A stretch of DNA of 64,000 nucleotides from Streptomyces sp. NBC_01294 (GCF_035917235.1 NZ_CP108423.1:248001-312000); one strand, 5' to 3'; counted from the stretch's first letter, positions 16,936 to 25,858 are shown. Notes: generated by a model from the letters alone, not told the origin. A program made the numbers and translations.

Positions 16936-17520
16936 ATGTTCGGCACACTCATGCTCATCGCCGTTCCCACCGTGCTGTTCCGGCTGCTCGGCGCCTTCTG
17001 CGTCGAACGGTTCGCGACCTGGCGGGTGTCCGTCCTGCACGGCCTTGCGGTCATGCTCGTGTTCACGGCGAGCGCGCACTTCGTCCCGTCCGCCCTCGGC
17101 CCCGTGCCCGGCCACCACGACCTGGTCGCGATGGTCCCGCCGTTCGTGCCGTTCCCCCGCCTCGCGGTCTACGCGACCGGCGTCCTGGAACTCCTCGGCG
17201 CCGCCGGACTCGTCCGGGAGTCCACCCGGCCGACGGCCGGGCTCGGCCTCGCCGCGCTGTTCGTCCTGATGCTCCCGGCCAACATCCACGCGGCCGTCGA
17301 GCAGATCCCGTTCAACGGGGAGCCGGCGACGCCGCTGTGGTTCAGGATCCCCGAGCAGGTGATCTTCATCGCCGTCGCGCTGTGGGCCTACGTCCCGACG
17401 CGCGGCGCGGCTGCCCGCAAGGCCGACGGGGTCCCGGCTTGGACGTCGTTTCGCGATGGCTCCGCGAGCGGGGGGCTCACACCGCCATCGCCACCGCACG
17501 GATCGACCACCGGCGACTGA
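16936..17520 (+). CDS. DoxX-like four-helix membrane protein
   Basis: The 194-residue product has four hydrophobic segments (starting FGTLMLIAVPTVLFRLLGAF; SVLHGLAVMLVFTASAHFVP; PRLAVYATGVLELLGAAGL; TAGLGLAALFVLMLPANI, and a fifth weak one before YVPT). The pattern, including HFVPSALGPVPG and the ELLGAAGL motif, fits the DoxX/DoxD superfamily, membrane proteins linked to quinone or thiol redox and stress. AAGGGA lies 11 nt before ATG 16936. It may belong to the regulon of the neighbouring GlxA regulator. The last ~30 residues are polar and probably disordered. Confidence 0.75.
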   Translation: MFGTLMLIAVPTVLFRLLGAFCVERFATWRVSVLHGLAVMLVFTASAHFVPSALGPVPGHHDLVAMVPPFVPFPRLAVYATGVLELLGAAGLVRESTRPTAGLGLAALFVLMLPANIHAAVEQIPFNGEPATPLWFRIPEQVIFIAVALWAYVPTRGAAARKADGVPAWTSFRDGSASGGLTPPSPPHGSTTGD

Positions 17521-17651
17521 CCGAGTGATTCGACTTCTCCGTCGAGATACGGCAGTCGTATCAGACAGGGACGCCTTGTCCAGCCACCGCCCGTTCGGAT
17601 GCTGCATGACTGCCACGATGCGCATCCGAATGATCACGAAAGGGTTTGCCG

Positions 17652-18395
17652 ATGCGAGCGGCACTCAGAGCGTTCTTCGCAGCGCTCTTCGCCATAGGAC
17701 TGGTTCTTGCTTCCGGGCCCAGTCCCGCGCAGGCCGACACTCCCGATGCGCAGAACTGGCCGAAGCCGAGGTTCATCAGCTACAACGTCTGCGGGGCCGC
17801 GTGCGCCATCTACGAGGGGTCCAAGGACGCGTGGCGCGACAAGATCGTGAACGCCATGGACGGCTGGGACGCTGATCTGGTCATGCTGCAGGAGATGTGT
17901 CACGGGCAGTGGACCCTGCTGCGCGACTCGCTGGAGGGCCGCCCCAGTGGCAACAAGTACGACTCGGTCTGGGGCGCGACACTGGCGTCCACGAGCGGGT
18001 GTGCGAAGTGAGGCACCGACACGCGTTACGGTCTGGCCATCTTCGCCAAGGGTGCCCCCGGTACGATCAACAACGGCACTCGGTCCGTCAACTTCCTTCC
18101 CGAGGAGACACCGGGAGAGGACCGTATCCTTCTGTGCGCCAGGACGACCGTTACCGGGCGCACGGTCCGTGCCTGCAACACTCACATCGACTGTCCGCAG
18201 AGCGGGGATCGCTGCCGCAGCGGTGAAGCAACCGCTGAGCCGGGGTGTTCACCCAAGGTCAGCGAACCCGGGAAGATCGATTACATCTTCCTGAGCTACT
18301 ACTGGTTCACCACCGTCCGCGGTGACTCCGCAGCCTGCACTCCGGGTATGTCGGACCATCACCTCCTGCGTGGCGCCGCCGCCTGGGAGCACTGA
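17652..18395 (+). pseudogene. Secreted endonuclease/exonuclease/phosphatase protein, disrupted
   Basis: The gene starts MRAALRAFFAALFAIG (signal peptide ending AQA) with GAAAGGG upstream, then PRFISYNVCG and LVMLQEMCHGQW, the N-terminal EEP motifs that hold the metal-binding Asn and Glu. An in-frame TGA at 18009-18011 interrupts it. The frame continues GTDTRYGLAIFAKG, RACNTHIDC and, at the end, KIDYIFLSYYW and CTPGMSDHHLLRG with the catalytic SDH. The central segment with the expected GDFN is missing, so an internal in-frame deletion of roughly 80 codons is likely near 18190-18230. The nonsense codon may come from TGG. The protein is not functional as encoded. Confidence 0.75.
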
Positions 18396-18408
18396 CCGCA
18401 GCAACCGC

Positions 18409-18442
18409 GGCCCCTCAGGAACCGCACGGTTCCCGAGGGGCC
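18409..18442 (+). terminator. Stem-loop terminator
   Basis: GGCCCCTC and GGAACC pair with GGTTCC and GAGGGGCC across a 4-nt loop, 14 nt after the end of the nuclease remnant. Confidence 0.65.
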
Positions 18443-18543
18443 ACATCTACTTCAAGGACGGCGGAACCCGCGCCGACCAGCTCGAAGTCGAGTTCACCGA
18501 CATCGACTACATCGAAGTCTCCTTCCGGAACGCTTCCGCCTGA
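18443..18543 (+). pseudogene. Short coding remnant, C-terminal end of an unknown protein
   Basis: The frame reads HIYFKDGGTRADQLEVEFT and IDYIEVSFRNASA before a stop at 18543. The beta-strand pattern looks like real protein but has no start of its own and begins inside the terminator stem. It could be the tail of a lost secreted protein. Confidence 0.25.
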
Positions 18544-18703
18544 CCAGTCCTGCGTCGCCGAGGTGTGGCCGCATCTCTGGGCCGCTCGTGTGAGTCGAAC
18601 AGCACACAGACGTGGAAAAATGGTGAAAATGGGGCACTGGTCGGGGCACTGCATGCCGTGTGCCGCGGCCCCGGAGGAGCTCCTGGAAGGTGAGGTGGCC
18701 CAG

Positions 18704-20167
18704 ATGGCGGAGCCTTCGTCCGAGGCCCAGGATGCGGGGGCCGTCGAGGCCGGAGGCTACCGGCAGGAGCTGAAACGCACGCTCGGCCCCTTTCAGGTGT
18801 TCGCGATCTCGTTCGCGTTCATCTCGGTGGCGGTCGGCATCTTCGCGACGTACGACGAAGTCCTGCTGACCGCGGGGCCGGTCGGCATCTGGCTGTGGAT
18901 CGTCGCGGCCGTGGGGCAGACCCTCGTGGCGCTGGTGGTGGCACAGTTCGCGGCCCGCATCCCGCTCAGCGGCTCCTCGTATCAATGGGCCTCGCGGCTG
19001 GCCAACCCGAAGATCGGCTGGTGGTTCGGCTGGCTGACCTTCTGCTACCTGGCGATCGGCGTGGTGGCGGTCGACAACGCGCTGGCGAGCCAGGCATTCA
19101 TGCCCCTCGCCGGCATCACACCGGACGAGGGCACCGCACGCCTGATCACGCTCGTGGTGCTGCTCGTCCAGACCGCGCTGGCCGTGGCCTCCACGCGCCT
19201 CGTCAGCCTGATCAACACGGTCGCGGTGGGGCTCGAACTGGCGCTCGTCGTGGTGGTGGCTGTCGCCCTGGTCATCGCCGTCGCGGTCACGGGCGACGGC
19301 TCGGCCGGCAACCTCACCTCGCGCGGTGTCGTCGAGCACTCCCCCGACTACTTCGCAGTCGGCGGCGGGTTGATGCTTGCGATGATCATGGGGCTCGCGA
19401 CACTCGTCGGCTTCGACTCGGCCGCGAACCTGGCCGAAGAAGCCAAGGATCCGTTCCGCACCGTTCCACGCGCGATCGTGGGATCGGTCGTAGCGGCCGG
19501 TGTCCTGGGATTGCTGTTCCTGATCACGCTCACCGTCGCGATCGACGACATCCCGCGCATCAGCAACACCGGCTCACCCGTCGCGGCGATCATGCGTGAC
19601 CAGCTCGGTCCGGCGATGGAAAGGACGCTGCTGGTCGCGATCACCATCGCGTTCTTCGGCGCCGGGATCGTGGCGATGGTCGCGTGCTCACGGCTCGTCT
19701 TCGCCATGTCGCGCGACGCGCGCTTCCCCGCCCACCGCCTGATGCGGCGCGTGAATCCCCGCACGAGGACGCCCATCCCGGCGACCGTGCTGGTCTTCGC
19801 CCTGGGCGTCGTCCTGATGGTCGCGCTGCCCGGCGCCGCCCTGCTGGAACTGATCACGGCCTCGACCATCCTCCCCGCACTCACCTACGGCTCGACGATC
19901 GTGCTCTACCTGGCAGTACGCGGACGCCTGAGCCGCCAGAAGGGGGCCTTCAACCTCGGACGCTTCGAACTGCCGGTCGCGATCTGCGCCCTGGTGTGGA
20001 CACTCTTCGCGTTGTTCGTACTGGTCGCCCCGGAAGAGGCATTGGTCTCCGTCGTGATCGTGGTGGGCCTCCTGTTCCTAGGTGGACTGTTCTTCGCCGC
20101 CATGCTCACGTTCGACCGCCAGGCACTGGAGACGGAGCCGGGTGAGGTGGACTCCTTCACCAAGTGA
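18704..20167 (+). CDS. APC-family amino acid permease
   Basis: This is an integral inner-membrane transporter of 487 aa with 12 predicted helices, normal for the amino acid-polyamine-organocation family. The polar N-terminus (MAEPSSEAQDAGAVEAGGY) is followed by LGPFQVFAISFAFISVAVGIF (helix 1), RIPLSGSSYQWASRLANPKIGW (helix 2-3 consensus), and GFDSAANLAEEAKDPFRTVPRAI, the conserved loop of this group. It resembles GABA/choline-type actinobacterial permeases; the substrate is not fixed. I chose ATG 18704 after GGAAGGTGAGG; an ATG at 18653 and a longer frame from 18563 are alternatives with no support. It is transcribed alone. Confidence 0.9.
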   Translation: MAEPSSEAQDAGAVEAGGYRQELKRTLGPFQVFAISFAFISVAVGIFATYDEVLLTAGPVGIWLWIVAAVGQTLVALVVAQFAARIPLSGSSYQWASRLANPKIGWWFGWLTFCYLAIGVVAVDNALASQAFMPLAGITPDEGTARLITLVVLLVQTALAVASTRLVSLINTVAVGLELALVVVVAVALVIAVAVTGDGSAGNLTSRGVVEHSPDYFAVGGGLMLAMIMGLATLVGFDSAANLAEEAKDPFRTVPRAIVGSVVAAGVLGLLFLITLTVAIDDIPRISNTGSPVAAIMRDQLGPAMERTLLVAITIAFFGAGIVAMVACSRLVFAMSRDARFPAHRLMRRVNPRTRTPIPATVLVFALGVVLMVALPGAALLELITASTILPALTYGSTIVLYLAVRGRLSRQKGAFNLGRFELPVAICALVWTLFALFVLVAPEEALVSVVIVVGLLFLGGLFFAAMLTFDRQALETEPGEVDSFTK

Positions 20168-20396
20168 CCGGGAGACGTCCGGCTTGCCGCTCCCCGCCGC
20201 AGACTGCCGGCCGGCGAAGGACGCGGCCGGTCGAATCAGACCCGCTGTCCGCCGTCCCACCTCGACGCCCAGGGGGCCATGCCGACCGTGGCCGGCCGGA
20301 CCTCGGGCCGGCCGGACCTCGGGCCGGCCGGCCGCCGCCGTCGCCGCTCGTCAGCCTGCCCGCTCGAAGGCGAGGTCAGCACTCGGGGCCGACGTG
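20168..20396. repeat. Convergent intergenic spacer with a 16-bp direct repeat
   Basis: Two copies of a 16-bp unit starting GCCGGCCGGACC lie at 20291-20306 and 20307-20322, followed by a third half-copy. The self-complementary GGCCGGCC cores can form hairpins and may terminate both the permease and the GAP-family gene. Confidence 0.6.
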
Positions 20397-21041
20397 TCAG
20401 GCGACCAGCTCGTAGATGCTCCGGGCCGTCAGCCACAGGCCGGCGAGCAGGGAGAGCGTGACGATCAGCTGCTCCTGGTGCTGCTCCAGCCAGCTCCGCA
20501 GGGCGTTCAACCGGGCGTCCGCGGCCGCGGGCGCCCAGACCGCGTACATCTCCATGACGATGAGGCTGAGGGTGGCCAGCAGGCAGTAGCCGGTCAGTGC
20601 GAGCCAGTCGGTGGCGGTGGAGAGGTCCGCGTCGACGGCGGTCGCGGCGCCGGCGCCGACCAGTGCCCAGGGTTGCAGCAGCCATGCCAGGCCGGCTGCG
20701 GTGGCCGGGGAGGCGTTGTCGATCCGGGCGGTCCAGCGCGGTGGGCCGTGCGGGCGGGGCGGTCGGCGGTGCCGGTGGGCGCCGTACAGCACCAGAGCCA
20801 CGCCGATGGCGAGTTTCGCGGCGATCGCGGCGGTCGAGGGCGCGCTGTGACGGGCCGGGGGCTGTCCGCCGGTCAGCAGCATCACGCAGGCGATGACCGC
20901 GATCAGGTTGGCCAGCCACGACAACAGGAACGCCAGGCCCTGGCGGACACCGTGCCGTGAGGAGAGAAGCAGGATGAAGGCACTGTTGTGCAAAGGCCCC
21001 AAGGTGACGGCCGTACCGATCACCACCAAGTCGAGGACCAT
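20397..21041 (-). CDS. GAP-family (Sap/LysE-like) membrane protein
   Basis: The product is 214 aa with six predicted helices. It begins MVLDLVVIGTAVTLGPLHNSAFILLLSS, the N-terminal helix-loop of the GAP (Sap, sulfolipid-addressing) family, then RHGVRQGLAFLLSWLANLIAV. The central loop is basic, and the second half repeats the three-helix pattern (AAGLAWLLQPWALVGAG, WLALTGYCLLATLSLIVM, QLIVTLSLLAGLWL). Related mycobacterial proteins help export glycolipids; the cargo here is unknown. ATG 21041 is the start. Confidence 0.75.
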   Translation of the reverse strand: MVLDLVVIGTAVTLGPLHNSAFILLLSSRHGVRQGLAFLLSWLANLIAVIACVMLLTGGQPPARHSAPSTAAIAAKLAIGVALVLYGAHRHRRPPRPHGPPRWTARIDNASPATAAGLAWLLQPWALVGAGAATAVDADLSTATDWLALTGYCLLATLSLIVMEMYAVWAPAAADARLNALRSWLEQHQEQLIVTLSLLAGLWLTARSIYELVA

Positions 21042-21445
21042 CGGATCAGCCGCTCCTGGGTGTCAGGACCCTCTGCCACGTGTGGACGGGCGGGACCGGT
21101 CGGCAGAGTCGGGCGGCGGTGCTGCGGTGCTGCACCCCGACTCTGCAGGCGGCGGCCCGGCCGGTCAAGCAGGCCACGCCCGGATTCTCGCCCGTGTCAA
21201 TCCGGTCCTCAGACCGCGTTGGAGATCTGACCGATGCCGTGTTGCCGGAGCTGCTGCTCACCACCGGTCGAGGAGCTCGTGTGTCAGCGGAAGCCGACCT
21301 CGGTGAAGGCACACCCACCCCGCTCTGCGTGAGACAGTGCCTGTCGAGATAAGAGCGTCGGCGCCTGCCGGACGTACTGGCGGTAGCCGGATGCGCCGAA
21401 CTTCACATCGAACGCATGGCCTTCGTGGTGCCAGAGCACAACTCC
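21042..21445. other. 400-bp stretch without a supportable gene
   Basis: A 90-codon plus-strand frame (21080-21352) has no family match or ribosome site. I see no repeats or clear promoter here. Confidence 0.3.
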
Positions 21446-21913
21446 TCAGGAAGCGGGAGCGCCCTCCACCGAGGCTGCGACGTCCTTCAGGTCCTGGGCG
21501 ATGGCCTTGGCCACGGCCTTGGCGCCCAACGCGCCGAACACCTTGGCGAGGAGTCCGCCGAACCCGCCGGGCGGCCGGGCCGAGAACGTCATCCGTACGA
21601 CGGTCACTTCGGGGCTCTCCGCGCGCAGCGTGAACTCCGAGATGTAGTGCGTCTTGTGGGACTCGGCCTCGACGACATAGCGCTCGGCGACCGTACAGGC
21701 CGTGACCCGCATCTCCTCGGTGGCCTGCTTGCCGAACATCCGCCGTGTCTCACGCCACCGTGTACCCACCGCGAATGGTCCATCGCTGAGCACCTCCACG
21801 CTGTCCACGCCGCTCAGGACGGCCGGCATGTTCGCCAGGTCCGTCAACCCCTGCCAGACCCGTTCCGGGGACGCGGTGATCCGCCGTTCCACCGTCACCT
21901 GCGGATTACCCAT
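21446..21913 (-). CDS. SRPBCC-family (START/Bet v1-like) protein
   Basis: The protein is 155 aa, with helix-grip fold features: VTVERRITASPERVWQGLTDLANMP at the N-terminus, VGTRWRETRRMFGKQATEEM, then ISEFTLRA and a long C-terminal helix (GAKAVAKAIAQDLKDVAAS). This is the polyketide cyclase/dehydrase or CoxG-like subgroup, which binds lipids or small hydrophobic ligands. I chose ATG 21913 (MGNPQ) because GAGGGAGCGAGG stands upstream; a frame to 21985 adds 24 residues with no support. Confidence 0.8.
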   Translation of the reverse strand: MGNPQVTVERRITASPERVWQGLTDLANMPAVLSGVDSVEVLSDGPFAVGTRWRETRRMFGKQATEEMRVTACTVAERYVVEAESHKTHYISEFTLRAESPEVTVVRMTFSARPPGGFGGLLAKVFGALGAKAVAKAIAQDLKDVAASVEGAPAS

Positions 21914-22433
21914 GGCCTCGCTCCCTCGCGCATGGGGGCCCGACCGGGCCCCGTCTCGACCCATGGAAACAGCCGGGTCGGACATGTGCCCGCCTTGAAG
22001 CAGCGGCGCGGCCTCGCCACCGCTCCGACGAAAGCGCCGAGCCCTACCAAGCAGCGGTCACCCTCGCACCGCGCGCCAGCGCCCCGGTGCCCCGGTGGCC
22101 CGGGAGCGGGATGCCCCCGCACTCGCGCCGCTTGCACATGCACTCCTCCCCGTGCCCGCATCCGGGTCGGCCAGGACAGCCCCAGCCGGAGTCCGCCTGC
22201 CCTCGACCGGAACCTCTCGGACACCAGGCATCAGGGAGTGGAGGGTCGCGTCCACGAGGCGGCCCACCAGGGCAGTACCCGAGGTCTACTTCCAGGAGGT
22301 GCCGGCCGTCAGGCGGTTCAGGTGCCGGGCGACGGCATGTGTGCCATCGCTCTCGCCGATCCTCTGCGTGCGTCCCGCGCCGATCACGTCCCCCTGTGGG
22401 TCCGCAGTGGAGAGAGCCGGTCGGGCAGGGTGC
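21914..22433. other. 520-bp intergenic stretch
   Basis: No gene supported. The right part is the 3' side of the NAD-kinase-like gene. Overlapping frames on both strands are compositional shadows. Confidence 0.3.
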
Positions 22434-23333
22434 TCACGTCACCAGGTGCAGCGACGTTTCCGCGATGGCCAGGCGTACGCTCTGGCCCCAGGTCAGCTCC
22501 AGGGCGTCGCTCTCCATCCCGTCGCCGAAGACCACGATCCGGTCCGACTCCACGGTCAGCTGCAGCCCCTGCCCCCGCCCCAGCTCACCGGCGACCTTCG
22601 TCGTTCCGGTCGTGGGGGAAGGCCAGGCCTCGCGCACGAACCACAGGAGCCGCCGGTCGCAGGGTGCGGGCAGTCCTGCGGAGCTGCCGCGCTCCAGCCA
22701 CAGGGAACGCAGCCAGCCGGTGGCGCCCGTGCCGGTGCCCACCAGCACCCCGGAGGATGCCTGGGCCTCGCCCGGGCCCTTCTCGCCGTCGGAGCCCAGG
22801 CGGTAGCGGGCCGTCTGGTGGCCGGGCGAGCCCAGGTAGATCTCGTTCAGTGCGAGGAGGCGCTGGGTGTCGTCGGCGACGGCCTCGACCATGGTCAGTT
22901 CCTCCGCCCGGCTCCCGGCGGCGGTCGCCGCACGCAGCAGGGCGGGCGCGTCGGCGCAGCGGTGACGGACCAGGACCCCCGGATTGCGTCCCGGGTCGGT
23001 GTCGATGCCGACCACCGGCTGTCCGCGCAGGTACTTCGCGGTGTTGGCGACCAGGCCGTCCTGGCCGACCACGACGACCACGTCCTCCGGGGCGAACAGG
23101 AAGCGGTCCAGGTCCGCCCGTTCCACCCGGGAGCTGCGCCAGGTGAGCGGCACCGCCGCCGCCACCTCCCGCAGCGCCTGCCGCGTGCGGTCGTGGCGGC
23201 GTACCACCTCGTCGATCGACCGGCCCCGGCTGGAGAGGAAGAACGCGGCCTGCCCGTGCGTCCCGTGCCGGGCGAGCAGTTCCTCGTACTCGGTCCTGCG
23301 GTACACGAGCACCGCCCGCGGGGCCAGGCTCAC
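22434..23333 (-). CDS. NAD(+) kinase-like protein
   Basis: The product is 299 aa and follows the NAD-kinase layout. VVVVVGQDGLVANTAKYL is in the place of the diacylglycerol/NAD-kinase GGDG loop (here G-Q-D-G), VVGIDTDPGRNPGVL follows, LLALNEIYLGSPG corresponds to the NE/D motif, and VGTGTGATGWLRSLW to the TPTGSTAY strand-turn. The second Gly of GGDG is Gln, so ATP binding may differ and kinase activity is uncertain. Its ATG overlaps the stop of the SPFH gene by 4 bp (ATGA), so the two are translated together, and probably act together. Confidence 0.75.
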   Translation of the reverse strand: MSLAPRAVLVYRRTEYEELLARHGTHGQAAFFLSSRGRSIDEVVRRHDRTRQALREVAAAVPLTWRSSRVERADLDRFLFAPEDVVVVVGQDGLVANTAKYLRGQPVVGIDTDPGRNPGVLVRHRCADAPALLRAATAAGSRAEELTMVEAVADDTQRLLALNEIYLGSPGHQTARYRLGSDGEKGPGEAQASSGVLVGTGTGATGWLRSLWLERGSSAGLPAPCDRRLLWFVREAWPSPTTGTTKVAGELGRGQGLQLTVESDRIVVFGDGMESDALELTWGQSVRLAIAETSLHLVT

Positions 23334-24343
23334 GCGCCCGCGCCGCCTTCCGGACGTCCGAGCCTGGAGAGGAGGCCGGTGAGGACGTCAGGAGAGAGCG
23401 TGATGCTCTCGATCCGCGGCAGGTTCTCCGCCAGCCGGGTCACCGCCAGGGCGTGCAGCGTGCCCGGGCCGGCTTCGTCGTGCACGCGCAGCCAGGCGGC
23501 CTGGACCTCGGCGCGCGCGGCGCCCGTCTCGCGCGCCGCCTCGGCGTCCGCGCGGGCCAGGCGGACCTTGCGGGCCGCCTCGGTCTCGGTGCGTATGCCG
23601 TCCGCCGCCGCCTTCTCCTCGGCTTCGCGGCGGGAGTTGGTGCCGCGCTGGTCGATCAGCTGCTCCTCGCGCCTGGCCAGTTCGATCTGGCTGGCCAGCT
23701 CGTTCTCGGCGATGGCACGCTCGCGCTCGACGGCGACGGCCCGCCGTTCGTAGGTGGCCCGGTCCGCCTCCTGCTGGATCTGCTCGCGGGCCGGGGTCCG
23801 CAGGGCGCGCTCGACCTCGGCCTCGGGGCGGATCGCCACGACGCGCACGGTCACCACATCGATGCCGGTGGCCGGGAGTCTGGGCTCAGCGGCGAGACCG
23901 GCGGCGACGCTCCCGCGCACGGAGGCGACGCCGTCCACCAGGGCGACGGCCAGCGGAGTCCGGGCCAGTACGTCCAGCGTGTGCTGCTGCGCGGTCTCGG
24001 TGAGGAGAGTGGCGATCTGTTCCAAGGGAGCGCCGCGCCAGCTCCCGGTGTCCGGGTCGACGGAGAAGTCGAGTCGGTTCGCGGCCTCGGCCGGGTCGCT
24101 GATCCGGTAGGTGACGGTGGCCTGCACGGCGACGTCCTGGAAGTCGGACGTACGGGCGTGGAAGGCCATGGCCAGCTCCCGGTCGTCGACCGGCACTTCG
24201 GAGAGCGCCGCCGACAGCGACCGGTACCAGAAGCTGAGCCCCCGTCCGTCGTGGACGAGTCGGCCGCGCTTGTGGTGGCGGATGTGGGCGGTGGGCGCGG
24301 AGCGCAGATGACGCCAGCCGAAGCGCCGGGTGATGTCGGCCAT
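23330..24343 (-). CDS. SPFH/band-7 domain protein
   Basis: This protein of 337 aa has an SPFH (stomatin/prohibitin/flotillin) domain at about residues 20-190 (FWYRSLSAALSEVPVDDRELAMAF, then VAVQATVTYRISDP and IDVVTVRVVAIRPEAEVERAL). A long charged coiled coil follows at 195-290 (REQIQQEADRATYERRAVAVERERAIAENELASQIELARREEQLID in pieces). It lacks an obvious membrane hairpin, so it may assemble at the membrane through the coiled coil. AAGGGGG lies before ATG 24343 and a promoter is visible at 24371-24399. It is the first gene of a two-gene operon with an NAD-kinase-like protein. Confidence 0.82.
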   Translation of the reverse strand: MADITRRFGWRHLRSAPTAHIRHHKRGRLVHDGRGLSFWYRSLSAALSEVPVDDRELAMAFHARTSDFQDVAVQATVTYRISDPAEAANRLDFSVDPDTGSWRGAPLEQIATLLTETAQQHTLDVLARTPLAVALVDGVASVRGSVAAGLAAEPRLPATGIDVVTVRVVAIRPEAEVERALRTPAREQIQQEADRATYERRAVAVERERAIAENELASQIELARREEQLIDQRGTNSRREAEEKAAADGIRTETEAARKVRLARADAEAARETGAARAEVQAAWLRVHDEAGPGTLHALAVTRLAENLPRIESITLSPDVLTGLLSRLGRPEGGAGA

Positions 24344-24369
24344 GGCTAACCCCCTTCATTTCGTCAGTA

Positions 24370-24399
24370 CGACGATAACGAGACGCGCCCATATCGTCA
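24370..24399 (-). promoter_or_regulatory. Sigma-70-type promoter with overlapping inverted repeat
   Basis: On the minus strand TTGACG (24399-24394) and TATCGT (24376-24371) are separated by 17 nt, a standard spacing, 28 nt before the SPFH start codon. GACGATA (24370-24376) and TATCGTC (24391-24397) form an exact 7-bp inverted repeat with half sites 21 bp apart, lying over both boxes, so a repressor could bind here. Confidence 0.55.
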
Positions 24400-24499
24400 A
24401 GGGGACGAAAAGAAGGTTTCCGGGGAGCTGCCCCGCCGGCAACGGAAGCCGCTCGAACGGGTCCTCGGCCTGCGGGACGGACTGCCCCCGAGCGGTCTC

Positions 24500-24646
24500 A
24501 TGGTCCGTGCGTCCGCACTGACCGAATTCGGCCGCGCCTGCGAGGCGACCGCCCGCACCCTGCGCCTGAATCCGGGCGACCTGGTCGTGATCGACAACCG
24601 CGTCACCGTCCATGGCCGCACCGCCTTTCGGTCCCACGCCTCCAGC
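24500..24646 (+). pseudogene. TauD/clavaminate synthase-like dioxygenase fragment
   Basis: About 50 codons encode RACEATARTLRLNPGDLVVIDNRVTVHGRTAF, the C-terminal segment of Fe(II)/2-oxoglutarate dioxygenases, with the HGRT that contains the second metal His. The expected downstream Arg that binds 2-oxoglutarate is missing, and the sequence changes abruptly after HASS. No upstream part of the enzyme is present. Confidence 0.55.
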
Positions 24647-24751
24647 GTGGCGAAACCACCGCGACCCGACCCCGCGGGCGCCCCACCGGCCTGGCCCGCC
24701 TCCTCCGTCCGGACTTCCTGGGCGACCACTCCCCAGAGCCGGACGCGGTCC

Positions 24752-24931
24752 TCACGTCGGGCAGCCGTTGGCCGGCGGGGGCTTGCCGCCCTGAAGGCTG
24801 AGCGCGGCCACGTTCTTGGCAACGGTGTTCTCGGAGACCTGCCGGCCTTCCGCCCACAGATCCAAGGTGATTCGCAGCGAGCCGTAGGTGTTGCCGGAGG
24901 CCGTGAAGAAATGACGGATCGCCTCCCTCAT
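24752..24931 (-). pseudogene. IS3-family transposase (OrfB) fragment
   Basis: The 59-codon frame reads AIRHFFTASGNTYGSLRITLDL and GRQVSENTVAKNVAAL, the HTH_21 segment of IS3 OrfB transposases (usual form: TYGSPRVTxxLxxxGxxVSxxTVAxLM). It stops at 24752 before the DDE catalytic core. Neither IS end was found. The element is dead. Confidence 0.6.
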
Positions 24932-25063
24932 TCGTCGCGTTCGGAGTTGCCGGAGCCCCCGGCTGCCTCTGCGTCTGCGTCTGCCTCACTGCAGCCGCCG
25001 TCACCTCGCACGCGGCGATCGCACCCACAAGGTCACGACGGCTTCGCGTCAGCCCTGCTCACG

Positions 25064-25858
25064 TCAAGCGACGCGCCCCAGGGAGATCCACATGGTGAAG
25101 GCGTAGAGGAAGTCGCCTCGGTCCGCAGACCGGTCCACTGATGAGCAGAAGCGGTCGAACAACTCCTCCGACAGGTACTCTCGCATGAGGACGCGATTGA
25201 AGATCGGTGCCACAACTCCCGCATCCGCCGGAGAGAGGAAGCGAAGCGTCACGGGCAGCACGCTGGTCTCCCGCAGACCGGACCTCACCATGCGCGACCG
25301 GACGCACCGTCCGGCAGAGTGGCCCGGGAAGAAGCTGCCGACCACTTCGTCCAGGTGGTCGAAGCCGTCTCCGACGGACGAGGACCAGTCGGTGTCGATG
25401 ACACACACCCGGCCTCCCGGCCGCGTTACCCGGGCCAGTTCGGCGATCGCGGCATCAGGGTCCGCCAGGTGCTGCACCACTCGTTCGCAGCGCACTCCGT
25501 CGAAATGGCCATCCGGAAAGTCGAGCGCCGTGACATCCCCGGACTGATACGTCACCGGCCCGCCGTCATGCCGGGCCTGGGCGACCGCCACCGCCTGCTG
25601 GGACCGATCAATCGCAAACACGGCGCCGGCGCTCCCCACCTGCGCTCCGAGCTCTCGCGCGACCTCTCCTGCACCACACCCGGCGTCCAGCAACCGCTCA
25701 CCTTCGGACGGCGCGAAGATCGCCGAAGCGGCAGTCCGGACTCGCTTCATCTCCGGATGACCGGCCACGACATCGAGATAATCGATGATTTTCCCTCGCA
25801 TCTCCGCGGATACGGCATCGATGCGAGCGAACGCGTTATCGGTAGGCCTGATATTCAT
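25064..25858 (-). CDS. Class I SAM-dependent methyltransferase (UbiE/Methyltransf_11 type)
   Basis: The protein is 264 aa. LLDAGCGAGEVARELGAQVG (motif I), FAIDRSQQAVAVAQAR (motif II, acidic ribose contact), and VTYQSGDVTALDFPDGHFDGVRCERVVQHLADP (post-II to IV) are all clear, followed by LARVTRPGGRVCVIDTDW. This is the pattern of small-molecule methyltransferases. GAGGA lies 6 nt before ATG 25858. A glycosyltransferase remnant lies just upstream on the same strand; the two may have belonged to one decayed natural-product cluster. Confidence 0.85.
   Translation of the reverse strand: MNIRPTDNAFARIDAVSAEMRGKIIDYLDVVAGHPEMKRVRTAASAIFAPSEGERLLDAGCGAGEVARELGAQVGSAGAVFAIDRSQQAVAVAQARHDGGPVTYQSGDVTALDFPDGHFDGVRCERVVQHLADPDAAIAELARVTRPGGRVCVIDTDWSSSVGDGFDHLDEVVGSFFPGHSAGRCVRSRMVRSGLRETSVLPVTLRFLSPADAGVVAPIFNRVLMREYLSEELFDRFCSSVDRSADRGDFLYAFTMWISLGRVA

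Noticed and set aside
18003..18017. TGA in the nuclease gene as a selenocysteine codon
   Set aside because: No selenoprotein context or stem-loop, the enzyme family uses no selenocysteine, and the gene also has an internal deletion.
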